Of a DNA stretch of 64,000 nt, positions 10,631-22,844 are shown in pieces. Made by a program: the position numbers and the translations under genes. Below the pieces are notes generated by a model. That model saw nothing but the letters and a program-made list of their open reading frames with translations. It was not told the origin of the DNA and searched no databases. The stretch covers positions 13,120,858 through 13,184,857 of the forward strand of contig OU342633.1 in assembly GCA_910589415.1 (NCBI GenBank), read 5' to 3'. Positions within the stretch are counted from its first letter, which is position 1. The number at the start of each line of letters is the position of its first letter. Source of the stretch: Malachius bipustulatus. Taxonomy: Eukaryota; Arthropoda; Insecta; Coleoptera; Melyridae.

Positions 10631-10926
10631 ATAAAACAGTATATGCATGGATGCAATAGTGTGACGTAGTAGACAAAATTTTCGTCTTTTCGTAGCACAC
10701 GGCATGGTCATCCTGAAGCAAAGCATTCATGCATGGTGTAGAGCAGCTCATCTTCTTCGAGGTAGGACTGAGTCTCACAAATTCGGGAAGCACGATTCAC
10801 CGGGGGGTTTGTATTACAGAGCTCGTTTTTGGGCTGGGTGTTGATTGGAGTTCTTGTGTAAATAACGATCTCTTTGTATTGGTTTTCGGTAGACACTGTG
10901 CCACACATTTCAATTACTTTTGGCAT
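10631..10926 (-). pseudogene. Small Penelope-like fragment
   Basis: The minus strand gives STENQYKEIVIYTRTPINTQ and then NPPVNRASRICETQSYLEED, the same RT C-terminal block (VNRASRIC) as the copy at 1533-2527. It is followed by a piece resembling the endonuclease tail (bases 10640-10720 echo 1970-2040). Most of the element between the two blocks is deleted. Confidence 0.7.
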
Positions 10927-10929
10927 TAT

Positions 10930-11640
10930 AATATAATAATGTAGTATTCAAAGGAGATTTAAGTTCTTTTCAATTTTAAAAGGAATGAAATAAGATGCTG
11001 AAAATCTGACAGAACTTTTTGAATGAAGTTACTGAACGTCTAACAATTAAATATTTTTTACTAAAAAATAACAACAATCGTATATTATTGAATTATTGTT
11101 TTCATACGTCAAACATATTTTTATTAGGTAAGAAATTAATCCTAATGGCATAATGAGTAAAGTGGCAAGTCATTTGAACTTTTTTAGCTCAAATCGACTG
11201 TCCAGGGTATCCAACTTGAAGAAAAAATATCACAGCCAACTTGAATCCAAAAACGTCTGAAATGGGATATAAATGCAATTTTTTCATATGTAGGTAGACT
11301 TAAAATTTTTAAAGTGTAAGCACCTATTTACTTTTACAAGTCTTATGTACATAGGATTATACCCTTCCCTTCTTAATTTTCTGTAAAAATATTGAAAAGA
11401 GGAGATTTATTGACAAATAGGTACTTACATTATTCAATCATTTTTTTTAAGAAATTCTCTCTAGATATTTCAAGGAATCTGATTGCATTGTATTGTATTG
11501 TTGTTTAATTATGAGAAACATCTTTTAATAAGAATATTTATTGTTCATATAGCATTCGAGCATTCATTCTTTTCTTTCTTTTGAAATAAATTTACCTCTG
11601 CTTCAGCATTTTATTAATTTTGAATTTAATTTAGTTTGTC
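10930..11640. other. Vps4 intron 4, no gene seen
   Basis: The only structure noted is the arm 11205-11275, inverted relative to 9440-9500. Confidence 0.4.
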
Positions 11641-11673
11641 AGTTTGACAATTTCAATTTGCCCTAATGGTATG

Positions 11674-11731
11674 GTGAAGACAGAGACATCGATGTTTCAA
11701 TGGTTATTTCCATCTCATCAGTCTGACACAT
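11674..11731 (-). ncRNA. Hammerhead ribozyme motif in a dispersed repeat
   Basis: On the minus strand: stem I strand CAGA, core CTGATGA (11721-11715), stem II GATGG with loop AAATAA and CCATT, core GAAA (11698-11695), and a short stem III built on ACATCGATGT. A GTC cleavage triplet ending at 11685 is followed by the second stem I strand TCTG. All universally conserved hammerhead bases are present in type I order. Stem I is short (4 bp, a mismatch, then 1 more). It lies in Vps4 intron 4 and is transcribed in the sense of the gene. Confidence 0.72.
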
Positions 11732-12071
11732 CACCACCACTAGAGGAGTGTGCCGATCAGAAAGAAAATCAAAGCATTTAAGCGTACCATTTGTCGGAAA
11801 CATAGAGACTTTCAAGGCAAATGCTATCTGACGACTGAAAAGTATACAACTTTCAATGTGTCAATCAGAGACTCTCTAAGAGAAATTGGCAATTTTCACC
11901 ACCATCTCTGACAGTTCCTGACTTATTTATAATTGTTAAACTTAAATGGTTGATAAAAAAAAATGCAAATTTGAAGTGCAGAAAATGGAGTAAGTATATC
12001 ATAACAGGACCTTAATAATTTATCGAGGGCATAAGTTGCTTAATTTGACTGGATTGACTTTATCTGATTCA

Positions 12072-12407
<336 letters not shown>

Positions 12408-12584
12408 CTAAAAATTTAAAAATAAAACACACTCTCTCATCACAATTCACAATACAAGCTGAATTTTAAAATATTCAATCAAGGCTAGTGCAGGCTATTC
12501 CTGCCGCAAAAGTCATACACAGGTGTCTCCAAAAGATACCACCAACGTTCTACCACAGAGAAGAAGTCATAATCTATATGGTCC

Positions 12585-12854
12585 TATTAGTGTGTTGTTC
12601 TTTCCTAGCTACTCGCCCATTGGGGGTAGAAAAAAAGATGTGAAAGAAAAGTTGTATGGTTTGAAGAAACCTATAACCTAAAATTATTTTCAACAATACA
12701 GGTGGCCCAATATCGCTGTACGGAATACTACTTTGTTATTTTAAATAGGACACCTGTATATTATTACATTTCTAGATTGTCTGAGAAAAATCAGTAAGAA
12801 TGTTCTTAAAAACCATTAGCAAAAAGTCGCTAGGAAAGAACAGCACACTAATAC
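12585..12854. mobile_element. 270-bp TIR MITE flanked by TA
   Basis: The left end TTAGTGTGTTGTTCTTTCC then TAGCTACT pairs with the right end AGTCGCTAGGAAAGAACAG then CACACTAA. TA lies on both sides, as expected for Tc1/mariner-type target duplication. A piece of the TACAGGGTG palindrome family occupies the middle (about 12700-12790). Confidence 0.7.
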
Positions 12855-13226
12855 AGGATGTTCTACAAGCTCTATGACAAACTTTGGTAGATGATACAGG
12901 TCACTTGATTTTAAACAAAAATTTTTTAGTAAATAAGGTTCGATTAGTTTTTGTTTAGATGTTACAAGCGTTTAAAAGCACGTCATAAGTAAGAAATGAA
13001 TTCCATAAATCGGAAAGTCGTCATAAGTAAGAAATTAATTCCATAAAACGGAAAGTACTGTTCTTTTTGAAAAAATAAAAAACATGTTAATTTTTTAATG
13101 TAATTTATATTCTATTGCCATAACATTTTTTCACACTTTCATGTTTCATTCGTTCATATTTTTTCATGGATCAGTAATGACGACATTTTGTTTTTTTATT
13201 ATTGTTTTTTCATGCACACTATATGT

Positions 13227-13497
13227 GTATTAGGTTATTTAATAGTCTACCACAAGAAATTAAAATAATAGAAAATATTGGCATGTTCAAGAAAAAAGTA
13301 AAAGAAATGTTAGTAACCTTAGAACCTTACAATTGTGAGGAATACCTGTGCACCACGTGGTAGGGGTGTCTTTTGTGTTGACGTATTTCATTTCCTTGTA
13401 TTTTTGTATTGTCCTACTTACTTTGTATATTATGTGGCATTGTATCTATACAGGATTCCGAAATAAAGGTGTATTCTATTCTATTCTATTCTATTCA
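13227..13497 (+). pseudogene. 3' end of a LINE with ATTCT-repeat tail
   Basis: The frame gives LFNSLPQEIKIIENIGMFKK and KVKEMLVTLEPYNCEEYL, the C-terminal block of many insect non-LTR reverse transcriptases. A short 3' UTR ends in five ATTCT units at about 13472-13496. The element is drastically 5'-truncated. Confidence 0.7.
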
Positions 13498-13602
13498 TGT
13501 TGTCTGAGAAAATCCAGTATGAATGGTTTTTACAGTTGCAGTTTAAAATGAGTAGCTTATGAGTTATAAACAAATGAAAATCGCAGTTTTTAATTTTGAC
13601 TG

Positions 13603-14461
13603 TACCGGGTGGGCATTTAAGAATGAACAGCGGCCATATCTTGGGAAATATTGATCCTACAGTTTCAAAATGAAAATTTTCCTGACATAAGTGACTATGC
13701 GAAATGCAATGAAAATATTTTCAAGATGGTCGCACTTCCGGAAATACCGGAAGTTGACACCTACTTCGTTATTTTAACGGGGACACCCTGTAAAATATTA
13801 TATTTTTTAAATGTCTGAAGAAATCGAATACAGGTGGTTTTCACCATTGGAATTTAGATTGAGCGGTTTATGAGTTATAAACAAGTGAAAATCGCAATTT
13901 TCCAACTTCAAAGCAGTGTAGAACTAGAACGGCTCAATATATCTAAAAACGGCTTACATGTCCCTATCTTAACTTTTTACAAGGTATCATACCATGTGGT
14001 TTGAATTTTTATACAGGGTGATGAAAATTACCAGATTTTTCATCACCCTGTAGAAAAATCTAAACTACATAATATAATACCTTGTAAAAAGTTAAGATAG
14101 GGACATGTAAGCCGTTTTTAGATATATTGAGCCGTTCTAGTTCTACACTGCTTTGAAGTTGGAAAATTGCGATTTTCACTTGTTTATAACTCATAAACCG
14201 CTCAATCTAAATTCCTGTGGTGAAAACCACCTGTATTCGATTTCTTCAGACATTTAAAAAATATAATATTTTACAGGGTGTCCCCGTTAAAATAACGAAG
14301 TAGGTGTCAACTTCCGGTATTTCCGGAAGTGCGACCATCTTGAAAATATTTTCATTGCATTTCGCATAGTCACTTATGTCAGGAAAATTTTCATTTTGAA
14401 ACTGTAGGATCAATATTTCCCAAGATATGGCCGCTGTTCATTCTTAAATGCCCACCCGGTA
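13603..14461. mobile_element. Palindromic MITE with TACCGGGTGGGC ends
   Basis: It starts TACCGGGTGGGCATTTAAG and ends CTTAAATGCCCACCCGGTA. The arms are about 420 bp and almost identical, with the centre near 14035 where TCATCACCCTGTA lies. Arms contain GAGTTATAAACAAGTGAAAA and ACATGTCCCTATCTTAAC, shared with palindromes having entirely different ends. No coding capacity. Confidence 0.88.
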
Positions 14462-14629
14462 CACCAGAAACGGCTCTAAATATCGGAAAACAGCTTACAT
14501 GTCACTATCTTAACTTTTTATATGGTATCCTACTTTGTGGTTCAAATTTTAATACAGGGTGATGAAAATAATCAAATTTTTTCGTCACTATGTATAAAAA
14601 TTTTATCTCCGTTACAGGATAGTACTTAA

Positions 14630-16098
14630 CACGTTGAGCACGGCGAGGCATCACATTGATGCCTCACTGAATTGTTCATCGGGCCGGCGAGACATCTATG
14701 AGTGTCTCACGTGAAAAGGATTTCGGGACGGTGTGGCTCAGTCTGATGTCTCACTATAATGCTGTATGCATGGAATATGTAGGATAGCCGTCTATAGGAA
14801 CAGTTTCTGCCAACCCGTGCTTGAATTTTTATTATACTACTCGATTTACTGATTTTAGAGAACAGCATGGGTGGTCTGTGTGAGATATAAGTGTTATAAC
14901 GTAAAATTTAGTGTTTGCGAGCAAATGTTTGGTAGTTACAGTGCATACAAAAAATGATAGCGGAGAATTCACGGAAAAGAACCTCTTGGATTAGCCAATC
15001 TATAGCTTATAATGTGGCATCATGTTGATGCCTCGCCGTTTTAGTGAACAGAATTTTATGCTAAAGACGGCGAGGCATCAACGTGATGCCTCAAAAATGT
15101 TTTCAAAATTTTTGACAAAAAAATGCTGTTTTCAAACAAAAAGCATACAGTATACTTCATACAGACTATATACAGGGTGAATTATAAAAAACGCCCCAAG
15201 CGATAACTCCGTTAATTTTGAAGATATGACAAAACTTTTTTATACAAAGTGGCGCCGTTTATCATCATCTATATGTTGAGATAAACGCTCGATCAACACA
15301 ACTTCCTGTTTAACCGGAAGTAACATCAACTTCGGGTTTTTAAATAGAACACCCTGTAAAACTTTATATTTTTTAAATGTCTGAAGAAATCTAATACAGG
15401 TGGTTTTCACCATTGGAATTTAAATTGAGCGGTTTATGAGTTATAAACAAGTGAAGATCGAAAATTTTCAACTTCAAAGCAGTGTAGAACTAGAACGGCT
15501 CAAGATATCTAAAAACGGTTTACATGTCCCTATCTTAACTTTTCACATTGTATCCTACTATGTGGTTTAAATTTAAATACAGGGTGATGAAAAATCGGAT
15601 AATTTTCATCACCCTGTATTAAAATTTACTCCACATACTGGGATAAAACGTGAAAAGTTAGGATAGGGACATGTAAACCGTTTTTGGATATCTTGAGCCG
15701 TTCTTATTCTAGACTGCTTTGAAGTTGAAAATTTTCGATCTTCACTTGTTTATAACTCATAAACCGCTCAATCTAAATTCCAATGGTGAAAACCACCTGT
15801 ATTAGATTTCTTCAGACATTTAAAAAATATAAAGTTTTACAGGGTGTTCTATTTAAAAACCCGAAGTTGATGTTACTTCCGGTTAAACAGGAAGTTGTGT
15901 TGATCGAGCGTTTATCTCAACGTGTAGATGATGATAAACGGCGCCACTTTGTATAAAAAAGTTTTGTCATATCTTCAAAATTAACGGAGTTATCGCTTGG
16001 GGCGTTTTTTATAATTCACCCTGTATATCTGAAAAAGCCCAAATTGAACCCCCGTCTAGTGGACCTCCATTTTTTCCACTACACCCGTGCTCAACGTG
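14630..16098. mobile_element. piggyBac-type MITE with TTAA duplication and subterminal palindromes
   Basis: TTAA flanks both ends (14626-14629 and 16099-16102). The TIRs are CACGTTGAGCACGG and its complement at the right end. Inside are short palindromes: GAGGCATCACATTGATGCC at about 14645, GAGACATCTATGAGTGTCTC at about 14689, GGCATCATGTTGATGCC at about 15015 and GAGGCATCAACGTGATGCC at about 15070. No transposase frame. A palindromic MITE at 15171-16025 is nested inside it. Confidence 0.85.
15171..16025. mobile_element. Palindromic MITE with TACAGGGTGAATTATAA ends
   Basis: It begins TACAGGGTGAATTATAAA and ends TTTATAATTCACCCTGTA, with TA on each side. The arms are about 420 bp with very few differences, with a central TACAGGGTGATGAAAAATC. 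Inner arms share GAGTTATAAACAAGTGAA with its relatives, while the outer 150 bp of each arm are unique to this copy. Confidence 0.9.
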
Positions 16099-16670
16099 TT
16101 AAAAAGGTAAAATACGGACATGTAAGCCCATTTCCAATATCTTGAATCGTTTCCGATGTACACTGCTTTCAAAATGAAAAATTGCGATTATTACTTGTTT
16201 ATAACTCATAAACAAAAGCAAATCGGACAACTGTTTATTAGAAATAACATTTTTAAAATTAAATGACCTACCATCTGTCAAAGTTTGTAATAGAGCTTAT
16301 AGAACACTCTGTATAAGACCCTGTATAGGTTATAAAACAAAAAATTCTATTATTTTTTTTAAATCTTTTTAAAATTTTCAATATTAAAAAAGTCAAGTTC
16401 TTTGTTTTATTGACTATCATCCATAATGGATGATTTATAAGAGTCAATTTACAGATGACTTTTTAATTTTTATGTGACTCCTTGATGACCCACCCCCTCC
16501 CTCAGGAACCTAAGGGTATATTCGCACCTTATGGGACACCTACAGTGTGTGTCACAGGGATGGTACACCCCCTTTTTTCTTTATTTTTTGAGATAATTTT
16601 TTGAAATTTGGTACGTCGCATATTCTCAAAAGAGCGCACTTTTTAGCAGAAAATTGAATTTTTTCTGAAT

Positions 16671-16763
16671 GGTACTTTACCAAAGATTCTTAGTTACTTT
16701 CTTGGTAATTTTCTAATGGAACAATTATTTCTAAACATAAAAATCTTTGGTAAAGTACCATTT
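16671..16763. repeat. Short hairpin-forming inverted repeat
   Basis: TGGTACTTTACCAAAGAT at the left is complementary to ATCTTTGGTAAAGTACCA at the right, 18 bp arms with a loop of about 57 bases. It may be a tiny MITE inside the larger palindromic element. Confidence 0.6.
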
Positions 16764-17104
16764 CAGTTGTGTTCATCACAGATGCAAAATGGGTACACCA
16801 AAATGTCCCTTATTAAGAGTACTAGTAGATGGTACCTCGGTACCAATATGGTACCATTTGAAAAAAATGAATCCAGCTCAAAAAATCATTCCGGTGCGCA
16901 TAATTTATCCATAAATCACTTAATTTAGTACTTTTAACAAAAATTTGATTTTTCTAGCATTAGATGATCCAATTGGAGTAAAACGAAATAGTCATGGCAC
17001 ACTATAATTGCGAAATAAAAAATTAAATATAAACAAATTTGACATTTAAAATGGTACTTATGTAGTATTGTTGGATTCGTACAAATGTATAGAATCCAAA
17101 AATA

Positions 17105-18103
17105 TAATAATATAATACGACATTCTCCACACAATTCAATGATGTTAAGAACGAACTTTTTTCAATACAGTCGACTTTGCGAACTCAATGCGAGGTCAAT
17201 GAAAAGCTGTTGGAAGAGATGAAGCTTATTAAATCTGAGAACCAGGAGTTGAGAAAAATTCTTGCTTCTACACGTGGATCTGGTTCGTCGACCATATCAT
17301 GCGCTGGCACGGGGATACAGCAGCGTCCACCGTTGTCCTATAGCGAAGCTACAACAAAGAAAATTCCAGTCGTCATAAAACCAAAAGACCCGAAGCAAAA
17401 AAACTCCTCTACGAAGATGGATATGTTAAAGTCAATTGATCCGGTGGCTTCAGATGTGGGCATAGTCGGGGTGAGGCCTGTCTCTGGTGGGGCGCTGGTT
17501 GTTGATTGCTCCTCTGCTGAACATGCTGATAGATTGAAGAAGATGACTAAGGAAAAGCTGTCTGATAGATATGATGTCAATCAAGTTGCTAGACTGCACC
17601 CTCGGGTCAGGATTGTGGGCCTGTCTGAGAAGCTCCACTCGGAGTCTTTGTTGCGGTATCTAAGAGCCCAAAACAATACCTTGTTTAACAATGATTGTAA
17701 AGTCGATCTTGTCTCTCTAACACCAGTGAGGAATAGGGCTCAGGTTTATCAGGCTGTCATTCAGGTGGATGTTTCTACCTATAAGACAGTTCTTCATGCT
17801 GGTAGGGTGGTGGTTGGATTCGATTCCTGTCCAGTTTTTGACGCTATTGACCTTATCCGTTGTTACAACTGTTGCAGTTTCCACGTCTCTAGAAAATGTA
17901 GGAGTGAGATAATCTGTCCTAGATGTGCTGGTAGTCATGCCGTCAAGTGCTGCACATCCACTGACTTACAATGTATTAACTGCATCAACTTTAGTAAAAT
18001 TGTACCTGGGATCAGTGTTACACATGCTGCTTGGGATCACGAGTGCGAGGTCTATAGGAGGAAGTTACAGTTATTGAGGGTGGATATACTGGGTGATTCA
18101 TAG
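17105..18103 (+). CDS. LINE ORF1: gag-like RNA-binding protein, 5'-truncated
   Basis: The frame is open from about 17105; the first 50 residues, including EKLLEEMKLIKSENQELRK, form a coiled coil suitable for trimerisation. Near the end are three zinc knuckles, beginning CYNCCSFHVSRKC and CPRCAGSHAVKCC and continuing CINCINFSKI...HAAWDHEC, the layout of Jockey-type gag proteins that bind the LINE RNA. No ATG is visible at the start, so the true N-terminus is probably missing. It stops at 18103, and ORF2 follows about 60 bp later in another frame. Confidence 0.8.
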
Positions 18104-18160
18104 CAATCATCTTGTAATCGCGTTTCCTCTGAGCCTAATCCAGACAATCTATTTGGTTCG

Positions 18161-21045
18161 GTGAGATCCTCAATTCAAGTAAATGGATATTACCAGAATG
18201 TCAGAAGCCTGAACAATAAGTTTTTATCCTTTTTCAATAACACCATTGTGACTGAATATGATTTCATTGTCTTGAGTGAGACATGGCTCGTTTCTGACAC
18301 CCAGGATGACGCTTTCGTGGACACTTCCAGATACATTGTATACCGTAAAGATAGGAATCTTTCTGCGGTGGGGGTTTCTCGCGGAGGTGGGGTTCTGATT
18401 GCGGTAAATACAAAATTTCATTCAACCCTTGTGCCTTTAGCACGTGAGCTGTGTGTTCCATCTATTGATATTGTGTGTGTTTCTGTTAAATTTTCTCGTA
18501 GCCCCACCCTCATATTATCTGTGTACATTCCACCTAGTTTATCTTCGCATGAGTATCTGTCCTTCTGTGATTATCTCATCGATCTTGAGGCCCTTTACAC
18601 CAATAACCGCGTAATAATATTAGGCGATTTCAATTGTCCTAGGCTGGCTACTATTAAAACCTCTTCAGGTGGTGCAACTGATTCCAACGTTAGACATTTA
18701 TACCAAACATTTGAAGCACTAAATCTTGTTCAGCTTAACTCTGTGAAGAACTGCAACAATTGTATTCTGGACCTCGTTCTCTCGGATTTCCCTCTGGATT
18801 CCCTTAGAGCTGAGGATCCTCTGGTTAGAGAGGATAATCACCATCCTGCTCTGGAAATTCATTTCCCATCTGACTCGGTAGATTTACCTACAAACACTAA
18901 GAACACAAAGTCTTCTGTCCCTTCGTTCAATTTTAAATTGGCAAATTTTCAGGGCTTGTATGAACATCTCTCTGCTGTTGGTTGGAGCTCGATACTTGAT
19001 GCTTGTACGGATGTTGACGCGGCGTGTGATCTGTTTTATTCAGTACTGTTTAATGCATTCGAATTATTCGTCCCCAAAACAAAACCTGCTCCTAAGTACA
19101 GATATCCACCTTGGTTTACGGATTCAATTATAGCTGACTTAAAAAGGAAAGCCTATCTTCATCGTTCTTTTAAACGGTCTGGTAACTGTAACGCTCATAG
19201 AGAATTCAAACACCTCAGGTCATCACTTAAGCGTGATATTGCACATTCGTATCAGAGCTTCATTTCCCAGACTGAAGAACACTTAGTTAGTGATCCAAAA
19301 AAATTTTGGTCGTTTGTCAATAAACGTCGAGGTCCTCCCGGCCCTCCAGATACTATGAAATGCAGTGGTAGCTCTGTAACTGGTCTTCCCAATATTCTTA
19401 TGTCCTTCCGCGACTTCTTCGATCAATCACCGGTAGCTGTGAACAAAAACACGTATGTAAATACATTCTCGGCATCAAATGTTTCTACGCTTACCGTGTC
19501 ATCATTTACTGAGTCTGAAGTATGCCGTGTTCTGAAAGCTTTCAAAAACTCTAAAACTACCGGTCCAGATGGCATTCCCTCTTTTCTCCTACGTGACTGT
19601 GCTTCGATATTCTCCTACCCCCTCACCAAAATTTTGAACCTTTCAATTGTTTCTGGAAGATATCCGACTCGGTGGAAACGTTCCAAGGTGATACCCGTCT
19701 TCAAAAAAGGCGACAAAACTGAGATCTGCAACTACAGGCAAATTTGTATAGCACCCAACTTTGGGAAGGCATTCGAGGAACTTTTATACAGAATGTTATA
19801 CCCGCACGTTAGATTTCTTATCTCTTCAGCTCAGCACGGTTTCATGAAAGGTCGGTACACTATTACCAACCTGTTTACTTTCTCCCAATACGTCTCAGAG
19901 ATTATCGACTGTCGTTCCCAGGTTGATGTAGCATAATATATGGATTTTTCTAGGGCCTTCGATAGAGTAAGCCATGACTTGCTTCTTTTAAAACTCGCAA
20001 ATTTCGGTTTTTCTGATGCCCTTATTAACTTTTTCACAAATTATTTATCCGACCGATCTCAGTATGTTTCGTATTACGACACTAACTCTACCGATTATCC
20101 AGTCGAGTCGGGTGTCTTTCAGGGCTCTAAATTAGGTCCGCTATTCTTCAATTTATTTATTAATGACATCGTCGATGGTCTTGAGGTCAATCATCTTCTC
20201 TATGCAGACGATTTAAAAATTTACTGTGAAGTGAAGTCGCTTGAAGATTGCCAGCGGCTCCAACGCTCCTTGACCGTCTCAACACATGGTGCAGTAGTAA
20301 CCAATTACCATTAAACACTTCTAAGTGCTATGTTGTGTCCTACAGCCTTAAGTGTAATATGCTCCAAGCGTCATACTCAATTGGGAACCACTCTCTCCAG
20401 AGGATCTCTGAATTCAAAGACCTTGGTATAATATTTACTCCCAAACTCTCTTTCAATAGACATATTGAAAATACTTGCTCCTCTGCGTTTAGGGCACTAG
20501 GTTACATTATTCGTAATACTTGGGATTTTAGAAAAGTCACTACCCTCGTAACTTTATTTCATGCCTTCATTCTACCCAAGCTCGAATACGGTTCGATTAT
20601 CTGGTCGCCTGTATATAGATGTCAAGTTAGTGATCTGGAGAGAGTACACCTCCGTTTCTTGAAGTTTCTTTATTTTAAATTCACAGGTACTTATCCTCCT
20701 GTAGGCTTCCCGCACTCTGATCTTCTTGCTGAGTTTAACTTCAACAGTCTTGAAGCGAGACGTACGTACACCTCTGTGCGTTTCCTTTGGGGTTTGTTGA
20801 ATGGAAGCATTGACTCTCCTGATATCCTTTCCCAGATTTCTTTCCATGCTCCCCAAGTTACACTGAGGCAACAACATCTTCTGCGAGTTAAAACCGCAAG
20901 GACAAATAATACTCTTTTGTTTTCTCCTTTAAATCGCATGTGTGACATTGCTAATAGGGTTGATGGGAACCTTGATCTGTTTTCGTGTAGCGAACTTCAA
21001 CTTAGACGATTTTTACTGGCGGCGTCTAGTTCTTCTAGTCCTTAG
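18161..21045 (+). pseudogene. LINE ORF2: endonuclease and reverse transcriptase, one stop and one frameshift
   Basis: Residues 1-230 are the apurinic-type endonuclease: YYQNVRSLNNKFLSF, LSETWLVSD, VIILGDFNCP and REDNHHPALE. The reverse transcriptase follows with KTTGPDGIPSFLLRDC, VIPVFKKGDKTEICNYRQIC, AQHGFMKGR, DFSRAFDRVSHDLLL, VFQGSKLGPLFFNLFINDI and the catalytic LLYADDLKIY. The C-terminal tail ends at 21045. A TAA at 19934-19936 and a frameshift near 20260 interrupt an otherwise well-kept frame, so this is a fairly young but dead copy. QGSKLGPL replaces the usual QGSxLGPL without loss of the key residues. Confidence 0.85.
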
Positions 21046-21283
21046 TTTGCCTTTACTTTCATTTATTTCTTTTTTTTTTGTCGTTTCTTTTTTTAACTTA
21101 TCACATTGACCTGATATAGCCTGCCTCACCAGCTGGTGTTTGAGTAGTCACAAGTAGTCTTTCGGTTTTTTTTTAATATTGTAAACTCTTAATTACGTTT
21201 TTTATTTCATATTGTTGTAAGTTTATATTAATTTGTGTACTTTTCCCCATCCGATATAAGCTATTGGCTTGTTGATGGGAGTA

Positions 21284-21316
<33 letters not shown>

Positions 21317-21320
21317 AATA

Positions 21321-22201
21321 TACAGGGTTATTCACGGTATACGCCACGGAAGTTTATGGCCGTGTCTCTGGATTTTAGGATCTTTTTATTTTTGGAGTGG
21401 ATAGAGACCCAGCAAAGGTACGTTTTAAAATTATATTCATAATGTACAGGTGTCCCAAAAGCATGAAACATATCAAAGTTATGTTTTTTTAAGTGGCATG
21501 CTCATATGTTATTGCATTTTTAGATTGTCTGAGAAGAGAAAATAAGATTGGCTTTCACAGTTGGTGTTTAAATTCAGAAGTTTTCGAGTTATAAACAAGT
21601 GAAAATCGTCATTTTTCAAGTTCAATGCCCTGTACAACGAAAGCGGTTCAAGATAGAGAAAAACTGCTTACATGTCCCTATTTTAACTTTTTTGTACTAT
21701 CCTATGGTAAAGAAACATTTGCACTTTCTTTGATTTTTTTATTGGGCGACGCGTGGAGAAATCTCAGAATTTTTCAAATTTTTTATCACCCTGTATAAAC
21801 ATTTCATGTACATCATAGGACAGTACATGAAAAGTTAAAATAGGGACATGTAAGCCGTTTTTCTCTATCTTCAGCCGTTTTCGTTGTACAAAGCCATGAA
21901 CTTGAAAAATGACGATTTTCACTTGTTTATAACTCAAAAACTTCTTAATTTAAGCACCAACTGTAAAAGCCAATCTTATTTTCTCTTCTAAGACAATTTA
22001 AAAATGCAATAACATAGGAGCATTCCATTTAAAAAAACATAACTTTGATATGTTTCATGCTTTTGGGACAGCCTGTACATTATGAATATAATTTTAAAAC
22101 GTACCTCTGCCGGGTCTCTATCCACTCCAAAAATAAAAAGATCCTTAAATCCAGAGACACGGCCATAAACTTCCGTGGCGTATACCGTGAATAACCCTGT
22201 A
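21321..22201. mobile_element. Palindromic MITE with TACAGGGTTATTCACGG ends
   Basis: Outer arms TACAGGGTTATTCACGGTAT and CGTGAATAACCCTGTA. Inside each arm a second end-like motif occurs (GTACAGGTGTCCCAAAAGC at 21447, mirrored at about 22065), and the centre has ATCACCCTGTATAAAC. Three layers of TACAGG-type ends are thus stacked in one element. It abuts the LINE tail. Confidence 0.88.
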
Positions 22202-22547
22202 TAGGTGTCCCATTTAAAAGTAAAAAGTTGGTAACATTTCCGGAAAAACCGGATGTAGGAAAAAATTCAATTTTCTGCTAAAAAGTGCGCTCTATCGAGA
22301 ATATGTGACGTACCAAATTTCAAAAAATTATCTCAAAAAATAAAGAAAAAAAAGGGGGTGTAGCATGCCTGTGACACACACTGTATATAATGTAGATCGT
22401 GGGCAAGTGACTTTTGGAAAAACACTTTTTGGTCACCTGTGAGTCAGAATCGGTGGACACTTTGTGATTTTCATAAAGTACAGGTGCCCTCAATAGTGTA
22501 TTTTTTTTAATATGGCTCAAATTCAAAAATAAGTTCTGTAATCTTAC

Positions 22548-22776
22548 ACCAAAAAGCAGGATGCCTTTCCAGGGAACTCTCTTGCCGGAAAACAGATGTG
22601 GAAATCGGATTGGCAGAATAACAGCTTCTTTGAGAGCTTCCTTCGCTGCATCCAGACCAGCTACATCAGACCATTTTACATGTGGTTTCTCGATGACAAT
22701 TGCATCCTGAAGTTTGGTTTGCATTTTTTTAGCCTCGGGGTCATCATCACTGTCGTCGTCGTCTTTTTTATCGTCT
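22548..22776 (-). CDS. Vps4: Vps4 exon 3 (acidic linker and start of AAA domain)
   Basis: It encodes residues 91-167. A run of Lys and Asp ([12 protein letters not shown]) forms the flexible linker. It is followed by the AAA-domain entry with [28 protein letters not shown] and GILLFG. The exon stops after the first Gly of the P-loop GPPGTGKS, at a GTAAGA donor, so the Walker A motif is split between exons 3 and 4, which are 10 kb apart. An open frame continues upstream across the short intron 2, so an ATG upstream of the acceptor is not a real start. Confidence 0.94.
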
Positions 22777-22844
22777 CTGTTAAAGTACAAGTTCATTAAA
22801 GGAAACAATAAAATAATTCTTTGTTGCAACATAAACTGACTTAC

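Larger units (their letters stand above)
12855..16314. mobile_element. Outer palindromic element carrying four further insertions
   Basis: The left end TACAGGATGTTCTACAAGC and CTCTATGACAAACTTTGG pairs with the right end at 16255-16314 (CAAAGTTTGTAATAGAGC, TTATAGAACACTCTGTA). Arm pieces reappear between the insertions (13500-13602, 14462-14625, 16103-16250). The inserts are a LINE tail, a palindromic MITE at 13603-14461 and a piggyBac MITE at 14630-16098, which itself holds another palindrome. Confidence 0.7.
17105..21312 (+). mobile_element. Jockey/CR1-like LINE, nearly full coding length
   Basis: It has a gag-like ORF1 and an ORF2 with endonuclease and reverse transcriptase but no RNase H, then a 3' UTR ending in a TAAA repeat (21285-21312). 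AATAATATA occurs just before the 5' end and just after the tail, so it may be the target duplication. ORF1 is open at its left edge, suggesting a 5'-truncated insertion. It lies in Vps4 intron 3, antisense to Vps4. A related but distinct copy is at 53057-54644. Confidence 0.85.
16541..22385. mobile_element. Outer palindromic element split by a full LINE and a palindrome
   Basis: The left arm at 16541-16654 (TACAGTGTGTGTCACAGGG, GGTACACCCCC, TTTTGAGATAATTTTTTGAA) is matched inverted by 22268-22385, which ends GGGGGTGTAGCATGCCTGTG then ACACACACTGTA. About 4.2 kb of LINE and an 0.9 kb palindrome lie between. Confidence 0.7.

Noticed and set aside
22320..22547. Continuation of the Vps4 exon 3 frame ([15 protein letters not shown])
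   Set aside because: A GTAAGA donor directly follows the conserved GILLFG and exon 4 supplies PPGTGKS, so the extension is intron read-through into a palindromic element.
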